A stretch of 64,000 bases of DNA from Sphingomonas echinoides ATCC 14820 (GCF_000241465.1 NZ_JH584235.1:3799776-3863775), one strand, 5' to 3'; shown: positions 26,645 to 37,090, numbered from the stretch's first letter. Notes: generated by a model from the letters alone, not told the origin. Numbers and translations: made by a program.

Positions 26645-27897
26645 TACTTCCTGGTCCGGCTCTTATGGGTCTTGACGGTACGCGGCTTGGACGGGCGGGC
26701 CATGGCCTTGCCCGGCGTGCGCGGGGTGGATTTGTTGGGCGCGCGTTCGGTACGTTCCGGGCGCTCGGTCCGTTCGGCGCGGTCGACCGGCTTGGCGTCG
26801 CGCGGCGGCTTGGCGCGGACGTTGCGGCCGAGTTCGGGGTTGAACACGCGCTTGGGGCGCGTGTCGGCGACGGGCGCGCCGGTGCCGGCCTTGGGCTTGG
26901 CGTCGTAGAAGCGCTTCACCTTGGTTGCCTTGGTCAGCACCACCGGATCGCGACCGGGCTGCGCCTGACGCGCAGGCTCGGCAAAGGCTTCCTTGTCGGC
27001 GCGGTTGGCGGTCGCCTTGGTGATGCGCCGCACCGGGCGCGGTTTGGGCAGCGAGGTGGGGGCGGTGGAATCGTTGGGGTTGATGCGCCCGCGCGCGGCG
27101 GGGCGGGGCTTCTCGACCAGCTTGGGCGCTTCGCCGCCGCCCTTGCGCGTCGGGTCCTTGCGGAAGGCGACGACGTCATGCTGCTTCACTTCGCCGATTT
27201 CGCCGACGGGCAGATCGCCCAGCACGAACGGGCCGTAGCGCGTGCGGATCAGGCGCGAGACCTTAAGCCCGAGATATTCGAGCACGCGGCGCACTTCGCG
27301 ATTCTTGCCCTCGGTCAGGATCAGTTCGATCCAGACATTGGCACCGGTGCGGCGTTCGAGATTGGCGTCGATCGCGCCATAGCGAACGCCCTCGATTTCG
27401 ACGCCGTGGATCAGCTCTTCGAGCTGTTCCTGCGTGATCGGGCCGTAGGCGCGGGCGCGGTAGGCGCGTTCGACGCCGGTGGCGGGCAATTCGAGCTGGC
27501 GTTTCAGTTCGCCATCGGTGGTGAGCAGCAACAGCCCCTCGGTCGCGAGATCGAGGCGGCCGACCGGAACGAGGCGCGGCAGCCCCTCGGGCAGGCGATC
27601 ATAGATGGTCGGGCGGCCGGCCGGATCACGCTCGGTGACGAGCAGGCCGGGCGGCTTGTGATAGAGGAACAGCCGCGCGGCGGCGGGGGCCTCGACGGGT
27701 TCGCCATCGACGGTGACCCCGGCGAGCGAGGCGAGAATGGTCGCGGGGGTATCGAGCACGACACCGTTCAGGGCGACGCGGCCTTCGGCGATCATGCGTT
27801 CGACTTCCCGGCGCGAGGCGACGCCCGCGCGGGCGAGGAGCTTGGCGATCCGCTGTTGCTCTTTGGGGCGATCTTTGGGGGTTGCTGGTCTTGACAC
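26644..27897 (-). CDS. rluB: 23S rRNA pseudouridine synthase, RluB/RsuA family
   Basis: A 417-residue protein. An S4 RNA-binding domain (about 14-60, QRIAKLLARAGVASRREVER) precedes the synthase domain with catalytic Asp in GRLDLATEGLLLLTTDG and the conserved RTRYGPF. After about residue 235 follows a 180-residue basic, Pro/Arg/Lys-rich tail without fixed structure, seen in many alphaproteobacterial members and probably RNA-binding. RluB modifies U2605 of 23S rRNA in E. coli; the site here is inferred. Confidence 0.92.
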   Translation of the reverse strand: MSRPATPKDRPKEQQRIAKLLARAGVASRREVERMIAEGRVALNGVVLDTPATILASLAGVTVDGEPVEAPAAARLFLYHKPPGLLVTERDPAGRPTIYDRLPEGLPRLVPVGRLDLATEGLLLLTTDGELKRQLELPATGVERAYRARAYGPITQEQLEELIHGVEIEGVRYGAIDANLERRTGANVWIELILTEGKNREVRRVLEYLGLKVSRLIRTRYGPFVLGDLPVGEIGEVKQHDVVAFRKDPTRKGGGEAPKLVEKPRPAARGRINPNDSTAPTSLPKPRPVRRITKATANRADKEAFAEPARQAQPGRDPVVLTKATKVKRFYDAKPKAGTGAPVADTRPKRVFNPELGRNVRAKPPRDAKPVDRAERTERPERTERAPNKSTPRTPGKAMARPSKPRTVKTHKSRTRK

Positions 27898-28042
27898 AGC
27901 GCCCTGATAGACAATTTGTGGGAAAGTGCCCGTATAAAATAAATTGCGTCCTATCTCGTAGCCGAGCGTTCAGGCACGGGTGCGTAACGAGGGCGGGACG
28001 CGCAGCCTGTTGAGCGCGGGCACGAAGTGGGTGGTGGAAACG

Positions 28043-28480
28043 ATGCTGTTCGCCAGAAAGAAGCGGCGGATCTCCAGATTGCTGCTCGTCGAGGACGAGC
28101 CGCTGGTCGCGTTTGATACAGAGCATTTCCTGCGCGAGGCCGAATTCGAAATGGTCGCGACGGTCGATCGCGTCAGCGATGCGCTCGCCGTGATCGCCGA
28201 TGCGCGCGAGATCGATCTGGTGCTGGTCGATATCAGCCTGGCCGATGGCAGCGGCATCGATGTCGCCCGCGCAGCACATCAGGCCGGGGTGCCGGTGCTG
28301 TTCGTCACCGGGTCGTGCCCCGAAGGCGGGCGTGCGGTGGCGGCGGGGTGCCTGTCCAAACCTTATGCGCAGCGCGATCTGCTCGCGGCGATCGCCGCGA
28401 TCGAGGCGGTGCTCGACGGCAAGAAACCGCGGCGCGTGCCGGGCGGGCTGAGCTTGTTTGCGGGTGTGGCGGAGGCGTAG
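28043..28480 (+). CDS. Single-domain response regulator
   Basis: A 145-residue receiver domain with no output domain. Glu17 and Asp18 form the acidic pocket, Asp63 in LVLVDISLADG is the phosphoacceptor, Thr89 the switch residue, and Lys106 in LSKPY completes the site. I prefer ATG 28043; an in-frame start at 27980 would add 21 unrelated residues. No histidine kinase is nearby, so the partner is unknown. It diverges from rluB. Confidence 0.88.
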   Translation: MLFARKKRRISRLLLVEDEPLVAFDTEHFLREAEFEMVATVDRVSDALAVIADAREIDLVLVDISLADGSGIDVARAAHQAGVPVLFVTGSCPEGGRAVAAGCLSKPYAQRDLLAAIAAIEAVLDGKKPRRVPGGLSLFAGVAEA

Positions 28481-28634
28481 GTCGCCATCGGTCTTGCCCG
28501 GCTTGGTCCGGGGCTGGTCCGGGTAAGGACGATCGTCCGGCCCATCCCTGCGCATCACCCTTTCACTGGTGATTTTTGACGCTAGTCTCCGGCACGCGGG
28601 CTGATCTGTTGGCTTGAGGCTCGAAGGGGACACT

Positions 28635-30335
28635 GTGACTGTTACGGAAATGCGCGAGGATCCTGCACCGCCGATCAAGCCCAAGGGCTGGCGGCTGCTC
28701 AAGGCGGCGCTGCAGACGCGCAAGGCGGCATCTATGCTCGCTTTCAGTTTCTCCTCGGGTCTGCCATTCGCATTGCTGATCGGGACGCTGACGGCGTGGC
28801 TGGGCGAAGTGAAGGTCAACCTCGCGACGATCGGCGTGCTGTCATGGGTCGGGCTGACCTATGCGTTCAAATTCCTGTGGTCGCCGCTGGTCGATCGTAC
28901 GCGCCCGCCGCTGCTCGGGCGGATCGGGCGGCGCAAAAGCTGGATCGTGCTCTGCCAGGGGCTCATCATCCTGGGCTTGATCGGGCTGGTAGTGACCGAC
29001 CCCACCGTCCACATTGCGCGCTTCGCCTTGTTTGCGTTCGTCGCGTCGATCGGTTCGGCGACGCAGGACGTGGCGATCGACGCGTGGCGGATCGACGTGG
29101 CCGACGAACGCACGCCGGTTGAACTGCTGTCCGCAATCTACCAGCTCGGCTATCGCACCGCGAGCATCGTCGGCGGGGCGTTTGCGCTGTTTCTGGCGGC
29201 GCGCATGTCGTGGCCGACGGTCTATCTGCTGATGGCGTGTCTGATCGGGGTGATGCTGCTGATCGCCTTGGCCGCGCCCGATACCGAACGCAGCCCCGAT
29301 GTCGCCGCCGATTTGCTCGACCAGCCGGGCGAGATTGCACCGCGTGCCCGCGCCATCGCGCTCCTCATTGTCGGGTCGAGCTGGGTGTGGGCGATCGTCC
29401 GCATCATTGTGTTCATGACGAGCATGCTGGCCGAGGTGCCGCCGGGCGGCAAACGGCCGTCGGCGGGGGATTTCCTGAAATATAACGGGCCGCTGATCGT
29501 GCTGGCGACGGTGATCGTTCCGCTGATCGTGGCGGCGGTCCTCAACTGGCTGAAGCTGCGCGGGCATCAAGTGCAGGCCGTCGTCGATACGCGGGTGTCG
29601 CCGGCACGCACCATCGCCAACCACCTTTACCGCGCGCTGATCGCGCCGCTCGCCGATTTGACCGAGCGGATGCGCTGGGGGGTGCTGGTGGTGATCGGGC
29701 TGATCCTGACGTACGCCTTGTGCTACAATGTCTGGGCCTCGTTCGCTTATCCGTTCTACCTCGATTACATGCACTATACGAAGGACGAGGTGGCCTTCGC
29801 GTCCAAGATCTTCGGCATCGTCATGTCGATTATCGGGGTCAGCGTCGGCGGCTATCTGTTCGTGCGGATCGGGCGGTTTCCAACGGTGCTCATCGGGGCG
29901 GCGCTGCCGATCTTCGGCAATTTCCTCTATGCCGATCTCGCCGATGGTGCGCCCTATATCGACATCGTATTGCAGACGCTGCGGCTGGATGTGCTGGCGC
30001 AGGCGCTTGGCGGAGATCTGCGCATCGCACGGCTGCTGCTGACGATCGCCTATGAGAACGTCTCGACTGGCATCGCAGGCGCGGCGTTTGTCGCTTATGT
30101 TTCGGGCATCGTCAGCAAGAAATATTCGGCGGTGCAATATGCCTTGCTGTCCTCCTTGACGTTTCTTATCGGGTCGCTGGGCAAGGGCTTTGCGGGCGAG
30201 TTGATCGACAGGATCGGCTATGCGGCGGTGTTCCGCGAGGTTGCGGTGCTGGGGCTGCTGGCGATCGTGTTCGTGTTGCTCGAATGGTGGCGTTCGACCC
30301 GCAGCAGCGCGGCGGCGGTGCGTGGGGAAGGCTGA
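28635..30335 (+). CDS. AmpG-like MFS permease
   Basis: A 566-residue membrane protein from GTG 28635, with AAGGGGA four bases upstream. FSSGLPFALLIGTLTAWL and SWVGLTYAFKFLWSPLVDR match AmpG, the muropeptide importer used in cell-wall recycling, and ATQDVAIDAWRID is the second AmpG signature. About 14 membrane helices are visible, with an insertion near the middle (about 255-320) that adds helices. The length fits the longer sphingomonad AmpG-like group. A transport role in wall recycling is inferred. Confidence 0.85.
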   Translation: MTVTEMREDPAPPIKPKGWRLLKAALQTRKAASMLAFSFSSGLPFALLIGTLTAWLGEVKVNLATIGVLSWVGLTYAFKFLWSPLVDRTRPPLLGRIGRRKSWIVLCQGLIILGLIGLVVTDPTVHIARFALFAFVASIGSATQDVAIDAWRIDVADERTPVELLSAIYQLGYRTASIVGGAFALFLAARMSWPTVYLLMACLIGVMLLIALAAPDTERSPDVAADLLDQPGEIAPRARAIALLIVGSSWVWAIVRIIVFMTSMLAEVPPGGKRPSAGDFLKYNGPLIVLATVIVPLIVAAVLNWLKLRGHQVQAVVDTRVSPARTIANHLYRALIAPLADLTERMRWGVLVVIGLILTYALCYNVWASFAYPFYLDYMHYTKDEVAFASKIFGIVMSIIGVSVGGYLFVRIGRFPTVLIGAALPIFGNFLYADLADGAPYIDIVLQTLRLDVLAQALGGDLRIARLLLTIAYENVSTGIAGAAFVAYVSGIVSKKYSAVQYALLSSLTFLIGSLGKGFAGELIDRIGYAAVFREVAVLGLLAIVFVLLEWWRSTRSSAAAVRGEG

Positions 30336-30393
30336 TGCCGGGTGTTTCGATGACCCCGCGCGGGCGGGACTAACTGGGCGGAGCGCGATACCG

Positions 30394-31143
30394 ATGTTCT
30401 ACCTTCTCACCATTGCCATTCAGGTGCTGTGCGTGATCGATGTGATCCGCAACGGGCGCAATCAATTGTGGATCATGGCGCTGGTGTTCCTGCCGCTCGC
30501 CAGCACGATCGCTTATGTCGTGCTGGAGGTGTATCCGCGCTTCCAGGGCAACCGCCATGTCCGCACCGCGCGGGCGACGGTGGCGGCGAAGCTCGATCCC
30601 GACAAGGACGTGCGCGCGGCGCGTGGGGCGCTGGCGCTGGCCGATACCGTCGCCAACCGCATGCGGCTGGCCGATGCGCTGGCGGCGCAGGGAAATTATG
30701 GCGAGGCGCTGCCGCTGTATCGTGAGGCGACCGAGCGCGGGCCGGTCGATACGCGCAGCGCCGAGAAGCGCGCCCGCGCCGAGTTCGAAACGCACGATCC
30801 GAACGCCGCGCTGGCGACGCTCGACGCCGCGCCGCCCGCCTCGGCACAAAGCGACCGCGACCGGATCGGCCTGCTGCGCGCGCGCATTCTCGATGCGCTG
30901 GGGCGCAAGGACGAGGCGCTGGCGCTCTATGCCGATCTGGTGACGCGCTTGCCGGGGGAGGAGGGGCGCTGCCGCTATGCCGCGCTGCTGCTCGAACAGG
31001 GCTGGGACAAGAAGGCGCGCGAGGTGCTGGAAGAGGTCGAGGCGCGGATGAAGCTGCTCGACCGTCAGCAGCGCGCCGCGGAAGCCGAGATGTACCGCTG
31101 GGCGATGGCGCGGCTGGGCGAGTTGCGCGCGGTCAAGGCGTAA
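30394..31143 (+). CDS. TPR protein with N-terminal membrane region
   Basis: A 249-residue protein from ATG 30394 with GGGCGGAG upstream. Residues 1-45 make two membrane helices (LLTIAIQVLCVIDVI and LWIMALVFLPLASTIAYVVL). The rest consists of about five helical repeats of TPR type, for example NRMRLADALAAQGNYGEALP and LGRKDEALALYADLVTRLPG. Such proteins scaffold complexes at the inner membrane. It follows the AmpG-like gene on the same strand. No specific partner can be named. Confidence 0.8.
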   Translation: MFYLLTIAIQVLCVIDVIRNGRNQLWIMALVFLPLASTIAYVVLEVYPRFQGNRHVRTARATVAAKLDPDKDVRAARGALALADTVANRMRLADALAAQGNYGEALPLYREATERGPVDTRSAEKRARAEFETHDPNAALATLDAAPPASAQSDRDRIGLLRARILDALGRKDEALALYADLVTRLPGEEGRCRYAALLLEQGWDKKAREVLEEVEARMKLLDRQQRAAEAEMYRWAMARLGELRAVKA

Positions 31144-31591
31144 GCGGCCGCCCGGCATCGGCAAAGGCACTCGCGACGGCGGTGATGCTGGCGAGCACGC
31201 CATCGGGGCGGCGCAGGCCGATCAGATCGCCCAGTAGCAGTCGCGCGCTGTCGGGCGCGGTTTCCGCCCGGTCGACGATCGTGAGGATGGTCGCCTCCGA
31301 CGCCGTCATCCGCATGCAGCAGCAGGGCGCGATCGTGATCGGGCAGGTCGCATTGTGCGCGAGATCGGCCATCATCGTGCGCATCAGCAGCAAGGGGCGG
31401 CGGAAATCCTGACCGAACGCCTGGAACAGCGCGCTCGCGGCATGCGCGTCCTTCAGGCCATGCGCGCCCATCCGGCGAAAGGCGAACAGCAGCAGCCGCC
31501 GATTGGGATCATCCGGCATCGGATTGGGCAGGCTGGCCGAGTAGCGGGACGGCGAGGTCGGCGCGGATGACGAATTGGGGGCAGTGGTCAT
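31133..31591 (-). CDS. DUF6628 family protein
   Basis: A 152-residue protein. The core LLFAFRRMGAHGLKDAHAA, the central APCCCMRMTASEA and the end SITAVASAFADAGRPL fit DUF6628, a sphingomonad-type family of unknown function. The three adjacent Cys are a notable possible metal site. The gene is preceded by a Fur-like palindrome and its ribosome site is folded in a hairpin, hinting at iron-responsive control. It ends inside the last codons of the convergent TPR gene. Confidence 0.8.
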   Translation of the reverse strand: MTTAPNSSSAPTSPSRYSASLPNPMPDDPNRRLLLFAFRRMGAHGLKDAHAASALFQAFGQDFRRPLLLMRTMMADLAHNATCPITIAPCCCMRMTASEATILTIVDRAETAPDSARLLLGDLIGLRRPDGVLASITAVASAFADAGRPLTP

Positions 31592-31594
31592 GGC

Positions 31595-31618
31595 GATGCT
31601 CCGTTGCAGGGGAGCATC
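31595..31618 (-). promoter_or_regulatory. Hairpin hiding the ribosome site of the DUF6628 gene
   Basis: On the minus strand GATGCTCC pairs perfectly with GGAGCATC around an eight-base loop. The GGAG of the downstream arm is the likely ribosome site, seven bases before the ATG at 31591. The stem would block translation unless opened by ribosomes, temperature or a ligand. Confidence 0.55.
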
Positions 31619-31634
31619 TTCCGAGATTCGCTAT

Positions 31635-31649
31635 TGCAAGTCAATCGCA
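31635..31649 (-). promoter_or_regulatory. Fur-like operator upstream of the DUF6628 gene
   Basis: On the minus strand TGCGATTGACTTGCA, an inverted repeat fitting the pattern TGC-n-A-n-T-n-A-n-T-n-GCA that I associate with alphaproteobacterial Fur/Irr-type sites. It lies 44 bases before the start codon, where an operator would act. Confidence 0.5.
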
Positions 31650-31660
31650 ATAAAGAAGGG

Positions 31661-32995
31661 TCAGTCGGGTGCTTCGTCGTTCGCCGAGAGCACTTCACCG
31701 GCGAGGTAGAGCGAGCCCAGAATCAGCACGATCGGCGGCTCGGCCGGGTCGGCGATCTCGGTGATGTCTAGGAGGGCGGTGGCGACATCGGGGGCGGTAT
31801 GCGCGGCCAGCCCAAGGTCGTGCGCGATGGCGGCGAGTGCTGCGGGCGCGTGATGCTCGTGGCTGGGCACCGGCACCGCGTGTAGCGTGGTGGCGACGCG
31901 CGCGAAGGGGGCGAGCAGGCCCACGGGATCCTTATTGGCGAGCATCCCCAGCACCAGATGCACTTCGCTGCGCCCGATGCCGGGATGCGCGATCGCATCG
32001 AGCGTGGCGGAGATGGCAGCGGCAGCGGCGGGGTTGTGCCCGCCATCGAGCCAAAGCTGGCTGCCGGGGGGGAGCAGGGCGGTCAGCGGGCCGGCGTGCA
32101 GCCGCTGCATCCGCGCGGGCCAGCGCGTGTGGCGCGCGGCGGCGCTATAGGCTTCGGGCGGGATAGCGAGCGCGCTCTGGTGGCGCAGCAAGGCGATGGC
32201 GAGCGCGAGGTTTTCGGGCTGGTGCGGCCCGGCGAGCGTCGGCAGCGGGGTTTCGACCTGGCCCGCGGCATCGGTATAGAGCAGTCGATCGGCCTCCACG
32301 GTGAAGCGCCAGTCGGTGCCGGTCGGCAGCACGGTCGCGCCCGCCGCCTGCGCGACCTCGGCGACGCGCTGTGTGACCGAGTCGGAATAGCGCATCGTGA
32401 CCAGCGGAACCCCGGCCTTGGCGATGCCGGCCTTTTCGCCCGCAATCGCTTCGGCGGTATCGCCCAGGAAGCTCTGATGATCGATGCCGAGTTGCGCGAT
32501 GCCGGTGGCGACCGGGCGCGTCAGCACGTTGGTGGCATCGAGCCGCCCGCCGAGCCCGACCTCGATGATGCATGCATCCGCGGCCGTGCGGCTGAAGGCG
32601 AGAAAGGCGGCGGCGGTGGTGACCTCGAAGAAGCTCGCGCCGATGCCCTCGGCATGATCGAGAACGTCTTCGAGCAGTTTCGCCAGAGCGGCGTCGTCGA
32701 TCAACCGGCCCGCCACGCGGATGCGCTCGTTGAAGCGCACGAGGTGCGGACTGGTGTACACGTGCGCGGTCAGCCCGGCGGCCTCGATCGCGCTGCGCAG
32801 GAAGGCGCAGGTCGAGCCCTTGCCGTTGGTGCCCGCGACATGGATCGTCGGCGGCAGCCGGTGCTGCGGGTTGCCGAGCCGGTCGAGCAGCGCGGTGATC
32901 CGCTCCAGCCCGAGAATATCGGCACCGGGCGAGAGCGACCATAAGCGGTCGAGCTGCGTTTGCACGGCGGCATTAGTGGAGGTGGCGGTGTCCAT
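31661..32995 (-). CDS. folC: Bifunctional folylpolyglutamate/dihydrofolate synthase
   Basis: A 444-residue Mur-ligase-like enzyme that makes dihydrofolate and adds glutamates to folates. The ATP-binding loop HVAGTNGKGST (about 52-62) is followed by the family-typical YTSPHLVRFNERIRV, GLGGRLDATN and the end region LDGGHNPAAA. Last gene of the trp/acc/fol operon. The DUF559 gene's stop shares a base with its ATG; in related genomes folC usually follows accD directly, so the nuclease gene appears inserted. Confidence 0.96.
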   Translation of the reverse strand: MDTATSTNAAVQTQLDRLWSLSPGADILGLERITALLDRLGNPQHRLPPTIHVAGTNGKGSTCAFLRSAIEAAGLTAHVYTSPHLVRFNERIRVAGRLIDDAALAKLLEDVLDHAEGIGASFFEVTTAAAFLAFSRTAADACIIEVGLGGRLDATNVLTRPVATGIAQLGIDHQSFLGDTAEAIAGEKAGIAKAGVPLVTMRYSDSVTQRVAEVAQAAGATVLPTGTDWRFTVEADRLLYTDAAGQVETPLPTLAGPHQPENLALAIALLRHQSALAIPPEAYSAAARHTRWPARMQRLHAGPLTALLPPGSQLWLDGGHNPAAAAAISATLDAIAHPGIGRSEVHLVLGMLANKDPVGLLAPFARVATTLHAVPVPSHEHHAPAALAAIAHDLGLAAHTAPDVATALLDITEIADPAEPPIVLILGSLYLAGEVLSANDEAPD

Positions 32996-33381
32996 TATAA
33001 ACTCCCCTCCCGCTCGCGGGAGGGGCTGGGGGAGGGGTTGGGAATACCCAGCAAGCTCACCACCCGCGCGATCTCGGCCACGACCCCATCAAGGTTCCCC
33101 AGCACGTCGTTGTTCCAGAAGCGAATGACCTGATACCCTTCGGATTGGAGATAGCGCGTACGCTCTTCGTCCTGCTCGCGCCTGTCGCCATGGGTGTCCC
33201 CATCGACTTCGATGATCAGCTTGAGGCTGCGCGCGACGAAGTCGCAGATGAACGGGCCAATCGGCACTTGGCGGTTGAAGCGGAACCCCGCGACCTTGCG
33301 CGCACTGATCGCGCGCCACAAGCGGACCTCGGCTGCGGTGGCGTTGCCGCGTAGCGCTCGGGCTTTGGTCCGTTGCTCCAT
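32995..33381 (-). CDS. DUF559 (Vsr-like) endonuclease-fold protein framed by palindromic repeats
   Basis: A 128-residue protein from ATG 33381. RGNATAAEVRLWRAI, FRFNRQVPIGPFICDFVA and LIIEVDGDTHG form the DUF559 core, a fold of the very-short-patch-repair nucleases: Asp47, Glu58 and Asp60 are the likely metal ligands and His64 is nearby. IRFWNNDVL closes the domain. The last residues (about 115-128, NPSPSPSREREGSL) are encoded by the downstream repeat unit, and the region around the start by the upstream unit. Nuclease activity is inferred. It is the only gene of this operon with no biosynthetic role. Confidence 0.9.
   Translation of the reverse strand: MEQRTKARALRGNATAAEVRLWRAISARKVAGFRFNRQVPIGPFICDFVARSLKLIIEVDGDTHGDRREQDEERTRYLQSEGYQVIRFWNNDVLGNLDGVVAEIARVVSLLGIPNPSPSPSREREGSL
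33003..33043. repeat. Family 1 palindromic repeat, downstream side of the DUF559 gene
   Basis: TCCCCTCCCGCTCGCGGGAG followed by GGGCTGGGGGAGGGG. Same orientation and nearly same sequence as the left unit in carA. It encodes the C-terminus of the DUF559 protein on the minus strand and touches the folC start. Confidence 0.85.
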
Positions 33382-33382
33382 T

Positions 33383-33451
33383 CCCTCCCCCAACCCCTCC
33401 CGCAAGCGGGAGGGGAGCTTGATGGTGCCCCTCCCGCAAGCGGGAGGGGAG
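33383..33451. repeat. Family 1 palindromic repeat plus a second partial unit, upstream side of the DUF559 gene
   Basis: A full unit in inverse orientation to 33003-33043 (CCCTCCCCCAACCCC then CTCCCGCAAGCGGGAGGGG, 33383-33418) is followed by a core-only unit (33428-33451). With the downstream unit it makes an inverted pair around the nuclease gene. The accD stop lies nine bases beyond. Confidence 0.85.
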
Positions 33452-33459
33452 TATTGCGC

Positions 33460-34320
33460 CTACGCCGCCTGCTTCGCGCCGCAGAGGTAATCGATCAGGC
33501 TTGCCAGCGTCGCGCGCAGGTCGCGGCGGTGCTTCACCATGTCGATCATGCCGTGTTCCAGCAGATATTCGGCGCGCTGGAAGCCGTCGGGCAGCTTTTC
33601 GCGGATGGTCTGCTCGATCACGCGCTGCCCGGCGAAACCGATCAGCGCGCCGGGCTCGGCAATCTGCACGTCGCCGAGCATTGCATAGCTTGCGGTCACG
33701 CCGCCCGTGGTCGGGTCGGTCAGCACCACGATATAGGGCAGGCCGGCATCGTGCAGCATGGCGATCGCCACGGTCGCGCGCGGCATCTGCATCAGGCTGA
33801 GAATGCCCTCCTGCATGCGCGCGCCACCGGCGGCGGTGAAGATGATGTACGGGCAGTTGTCGGCAATCGCGGTCTCGACCCCGCGCACGAACGCCTCGCC
33901 GACCGCCAGGCCCATCGAGCCGCCCATGAAGGCGAAGTCCTGCACGCCGATCACGGCCTTATGCCCCTCGATCGTGCCACGCGCGGTGATCAGCGCGTCG
34001 CCTTCGGAGGTGGCAGCGCGTGCCGCCTTGATGCGATCGACATAGCGCTTGGTATCGCGGAACTTCAGCGGATCGTCGGGCACCTTGGCCAGCGGCACGA
34101 TGCTGTAGCTGCCCGCGTCGAACACATATTGGAAGCGCAGCAGCGGCCCGATGCGATCATGATGGTCGCAATGCGGGCAGACATGGAGATTGTCCTCCAG
34201 TTCCTTGACGAAGGTCATCGTCCCGCAGCCCTTGCACTTGTGCCAAAGGTTGTCGGGCGTCTCTTTCTTGACGGGGACAACGTAAGCGAGCGCGTTGCGC
34301 ACGCTGGTAAGCCAGCTCAT
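33460..34320 (-). CDS. accD: Acetyl-CoA carboxylase carboxyltransferase subunit beta
   Basis: A 286-residue subunit that with AccA transfers carboxyl from carboxybiotin to acetyl-CoA, the first step of fatty-acid synthesis. The N-terminal zinc ribbon has Cys29, Cys32, Cys48 and Cys51 (KCKGCG, CPHC). The crotonase-like domain carries [19 protein letters not shown] and [15 protein letters not shown]. The start at 34320 overlaps the trpA stop as ATGA. The longer upstream frame is antisense-like noise over trpA. Confidence 0.97.
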   Translation of the reverse strand: MSWLTSVRNALAYVVPVKKETPDNLWHKCKGCGTMTFVKELEDNLHVCPHCDHHDRIGPLLRFQYVFDAGSYSIVPLAKVPDDPLKFRDTKRYVDRIKAARAATSEGDALITARGTIEGHKAVIGVQDFAFMGGSMGLAVGEAFVRGVETAIADNCPYIIFTAAGGARMQEGILSLMQMPRATVAIAMLHDAGLPYIVVLTDPTTGGVTASYAMLGDVQIAEPGALIGFAGQRVIEQTIREKLPDGFQRAEYLLEHGMIDMVKHRRDLRATLASLIDYLCGAKQAA

Positions 34321-35117
34321 GCGAGTTCCTTCCGGGCGGCGTGAATCGCCTGCGACAGGGATTGAATATAGGTTTTTACAGCGGCCGGTGCAGCGGCCCC
34401 ATGCTGGCCGACCAGATCGACGATCGCCGAGCCGACCACCACGCCATCCGCCACGCGCGCGATCGCGGCGGCCTGTTCGGGGGTGCGCACGCCGAAGCCG
34501 ACCGCAACCGGCAGATCGGTATGCGCCTTCAACCGCGTGACCGCCGCATCGATCGAGGTTTGTGCTGCCTGTTGCAGCCCGGTGATGCCGGCGACCGACA
34601 CATAATAGAGGAAGCCGCTCGCCCCCTCCAGCACGGTCGGCAGGCGCGTGGCATCGGTGGTCGGCGTGGCGAGGCGGATCTGGTCGATGCCGACCGCGCG
34701 CAGTGCGGGGCCGAGTTCGGGATCTTCCTCGGGCGGGATGTCGACGCAAATCACGCCATCGACCCCGGCATCGCACGCGGCCTCGGCGAACCATGTGCCG
34801 CCACGGATCGTCATCGGGTTGGCATAGCCCATCAGCACCAGCGGCACCTGCGGATGGCGCGCGCGGAAGCTCTTGGCGATGGCGAGGATGTCGGCGGTGC
34901 GCGTGCCCGCTGCCAGGCTGCGGATATTGGCGGCCTGGATTGCGGGGCCATCGGCCATCGGATCGGTGAACGGCATGCCGAGTTCGATCACGTCCGCACC
35001 GCCTTCGACAAGGGCGTCGAGGATGGCGGGGGTGGCGTCCGGGGTGGGATCGCCCGCGGTGACGAAGGCGACGAGCGCGGGATGGCCTTTGGTAAAGGCG
35101 TCGGCGAGGCGGGTCAT
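34317..35117 (-). CDS. trpA: Tryptophan synthase alpha chain
   Basis: A 266-residue TIM barrel that splits indole-3-glycerol phosphate into indole and glyceraldehyde 3-phosphate. The catalytic Glu45 and Asp56 (E49 and D60 in the enteric enzyme) lie in [24 protein letters not shown] binds the phosphate. Coupled by four-base overlaps to the cupin gene before it and accD after it. It is separated from trpB by two extra small genes, unusual for this pair. Confidence 0.97.
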   Translation of the reverse strand: MTRLADAFTKGHPALVAFVTAGDPTPDATPAILDALVEGGADVIELGMPFTDPMADGPAIQAANIRSLAAGTRTADILAIAKSFRARHPQVPLVLMGYANPMTIRGGTWFAEAACDAGVDGVICVDIPPEEDPELGPALRAVGIDQIRLATPTTDATRLPTVLEGASGFLYYVSVAGITGLQQAAQTSIDAAVTRLKAHTDLPVAVGFGVRTPEQAAAIARVADGVVVGSAIVDLVGQHGAAAPAAVKTYIQSLSQAIHAARKELA

Positions 35118-35425
35118 TCGGAGTCCTTGCGCTCTACTACCAGAATTCGCGCGGGCCCAACCGGGTGCGCGACATGTTCGTCCCCATCCTCGACCGAGAC
35201 GCCGTCCCCGGCATGAAGCCGAACGACCTGCTCCACGCCATCTTCGCGATAATGCATGTCGACCACGCCTTCGAGCACGGCGAACACTTCACGGCCCGTA
35301 TTGCGGTGCCAGCGATAGGGCTGGTCGGTCCAGTGCAGGCGGACTGCCACGTCGCCGAAATCGCCCAACAGGCTGCTGCCCCATGCGCGATCGGCGGTGA
35401 AGGCCTTTGCGGAAAAGGGTTTCAT
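35114..35425 (-). CDS. Small cupin-domain protein inside the trp operon
   Basis: A 103-residue single cupin from ATG 35425. The first metal motif is [16 protein letters not shown] and the second is [19 protein letters not shown]. It ends four bases into trpA, so it is co-translated. The role is unknown; its place suggests an accessory function, not a core step of tryptophan synthesis. Confidence 0.82.
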   Translation of the reverse strand: MKPFSAKAFTADRAWGSSLLGDFGDVAVRLHWTDQPYRWHRNTGREVFAVLEGVVDMHYREDGVEQVVRLHAGDGVSVEDGDEHVAHPVGPARILVVERKDSE

Positions 35426-35477
35426 CGCGGCGTTCCCGGCGTTTGGGCGAGGCTGGGGATGTCGGCGGTGGGGCGGG

Positions 35478-35860
35478 TCATGCAAGATTGTCCGTCGGGA
35501 AGCGGACGAAGGTGAGTAGCGAAGTAAAAAACAAGATCGGTAGTCCCAAGTAAAAACCGAACACAACAAGGCCAACGACAGGACCTTCGGTAGGCTCGGG
35601 GAACAGCAACGTCGAGCCTGCGGTCAGGCACGCGCTAATCAGCGCTATCCACGGCACGGAGCGTACGAACCGGAGTTTTGCGGAGGGCTGTTTTGGTAAA
35701 GCAAAGCGCAGTGCCACTGAAAACGCCAGAATGTACAGGAGCTTCACGATGTCCGAGGCAAACGCGTTGTTCGAGCCCAGCATCCAAAGTCCTAAAACCA
35801 ACACGATCAGCCCGACCATCGCAATCTGACGGCTTTGGTCGAACGATTTGTTGGTAACCG

Positions 35861-35864
<4 letters not shown>
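35478..35864 (-). CDS. Membrane protein of unknown function inserted after trpB
   Basis: A 128-residue protein with four membrane helices (about 15-32, 38-55, 68-85, 92-115). Its ATG overlaps the trpB stop as ATGA, so it is translated from the trp transcript. The DNA is visibly richer in A and T than trpB, as with the small membrane gene after carA (1863-2210). No family recognised; not a homologue of that gene by eye. Confidence 0.72.

Positions 35865-37090
<1,226 letters not shown>

Noticed and set aside
33460..34794. AccD frame extended to 34794
   Set aside because: The upstream part is antisense-like sequence over trp[12 protein letters not shown] at 34320 is the normal AccD start.
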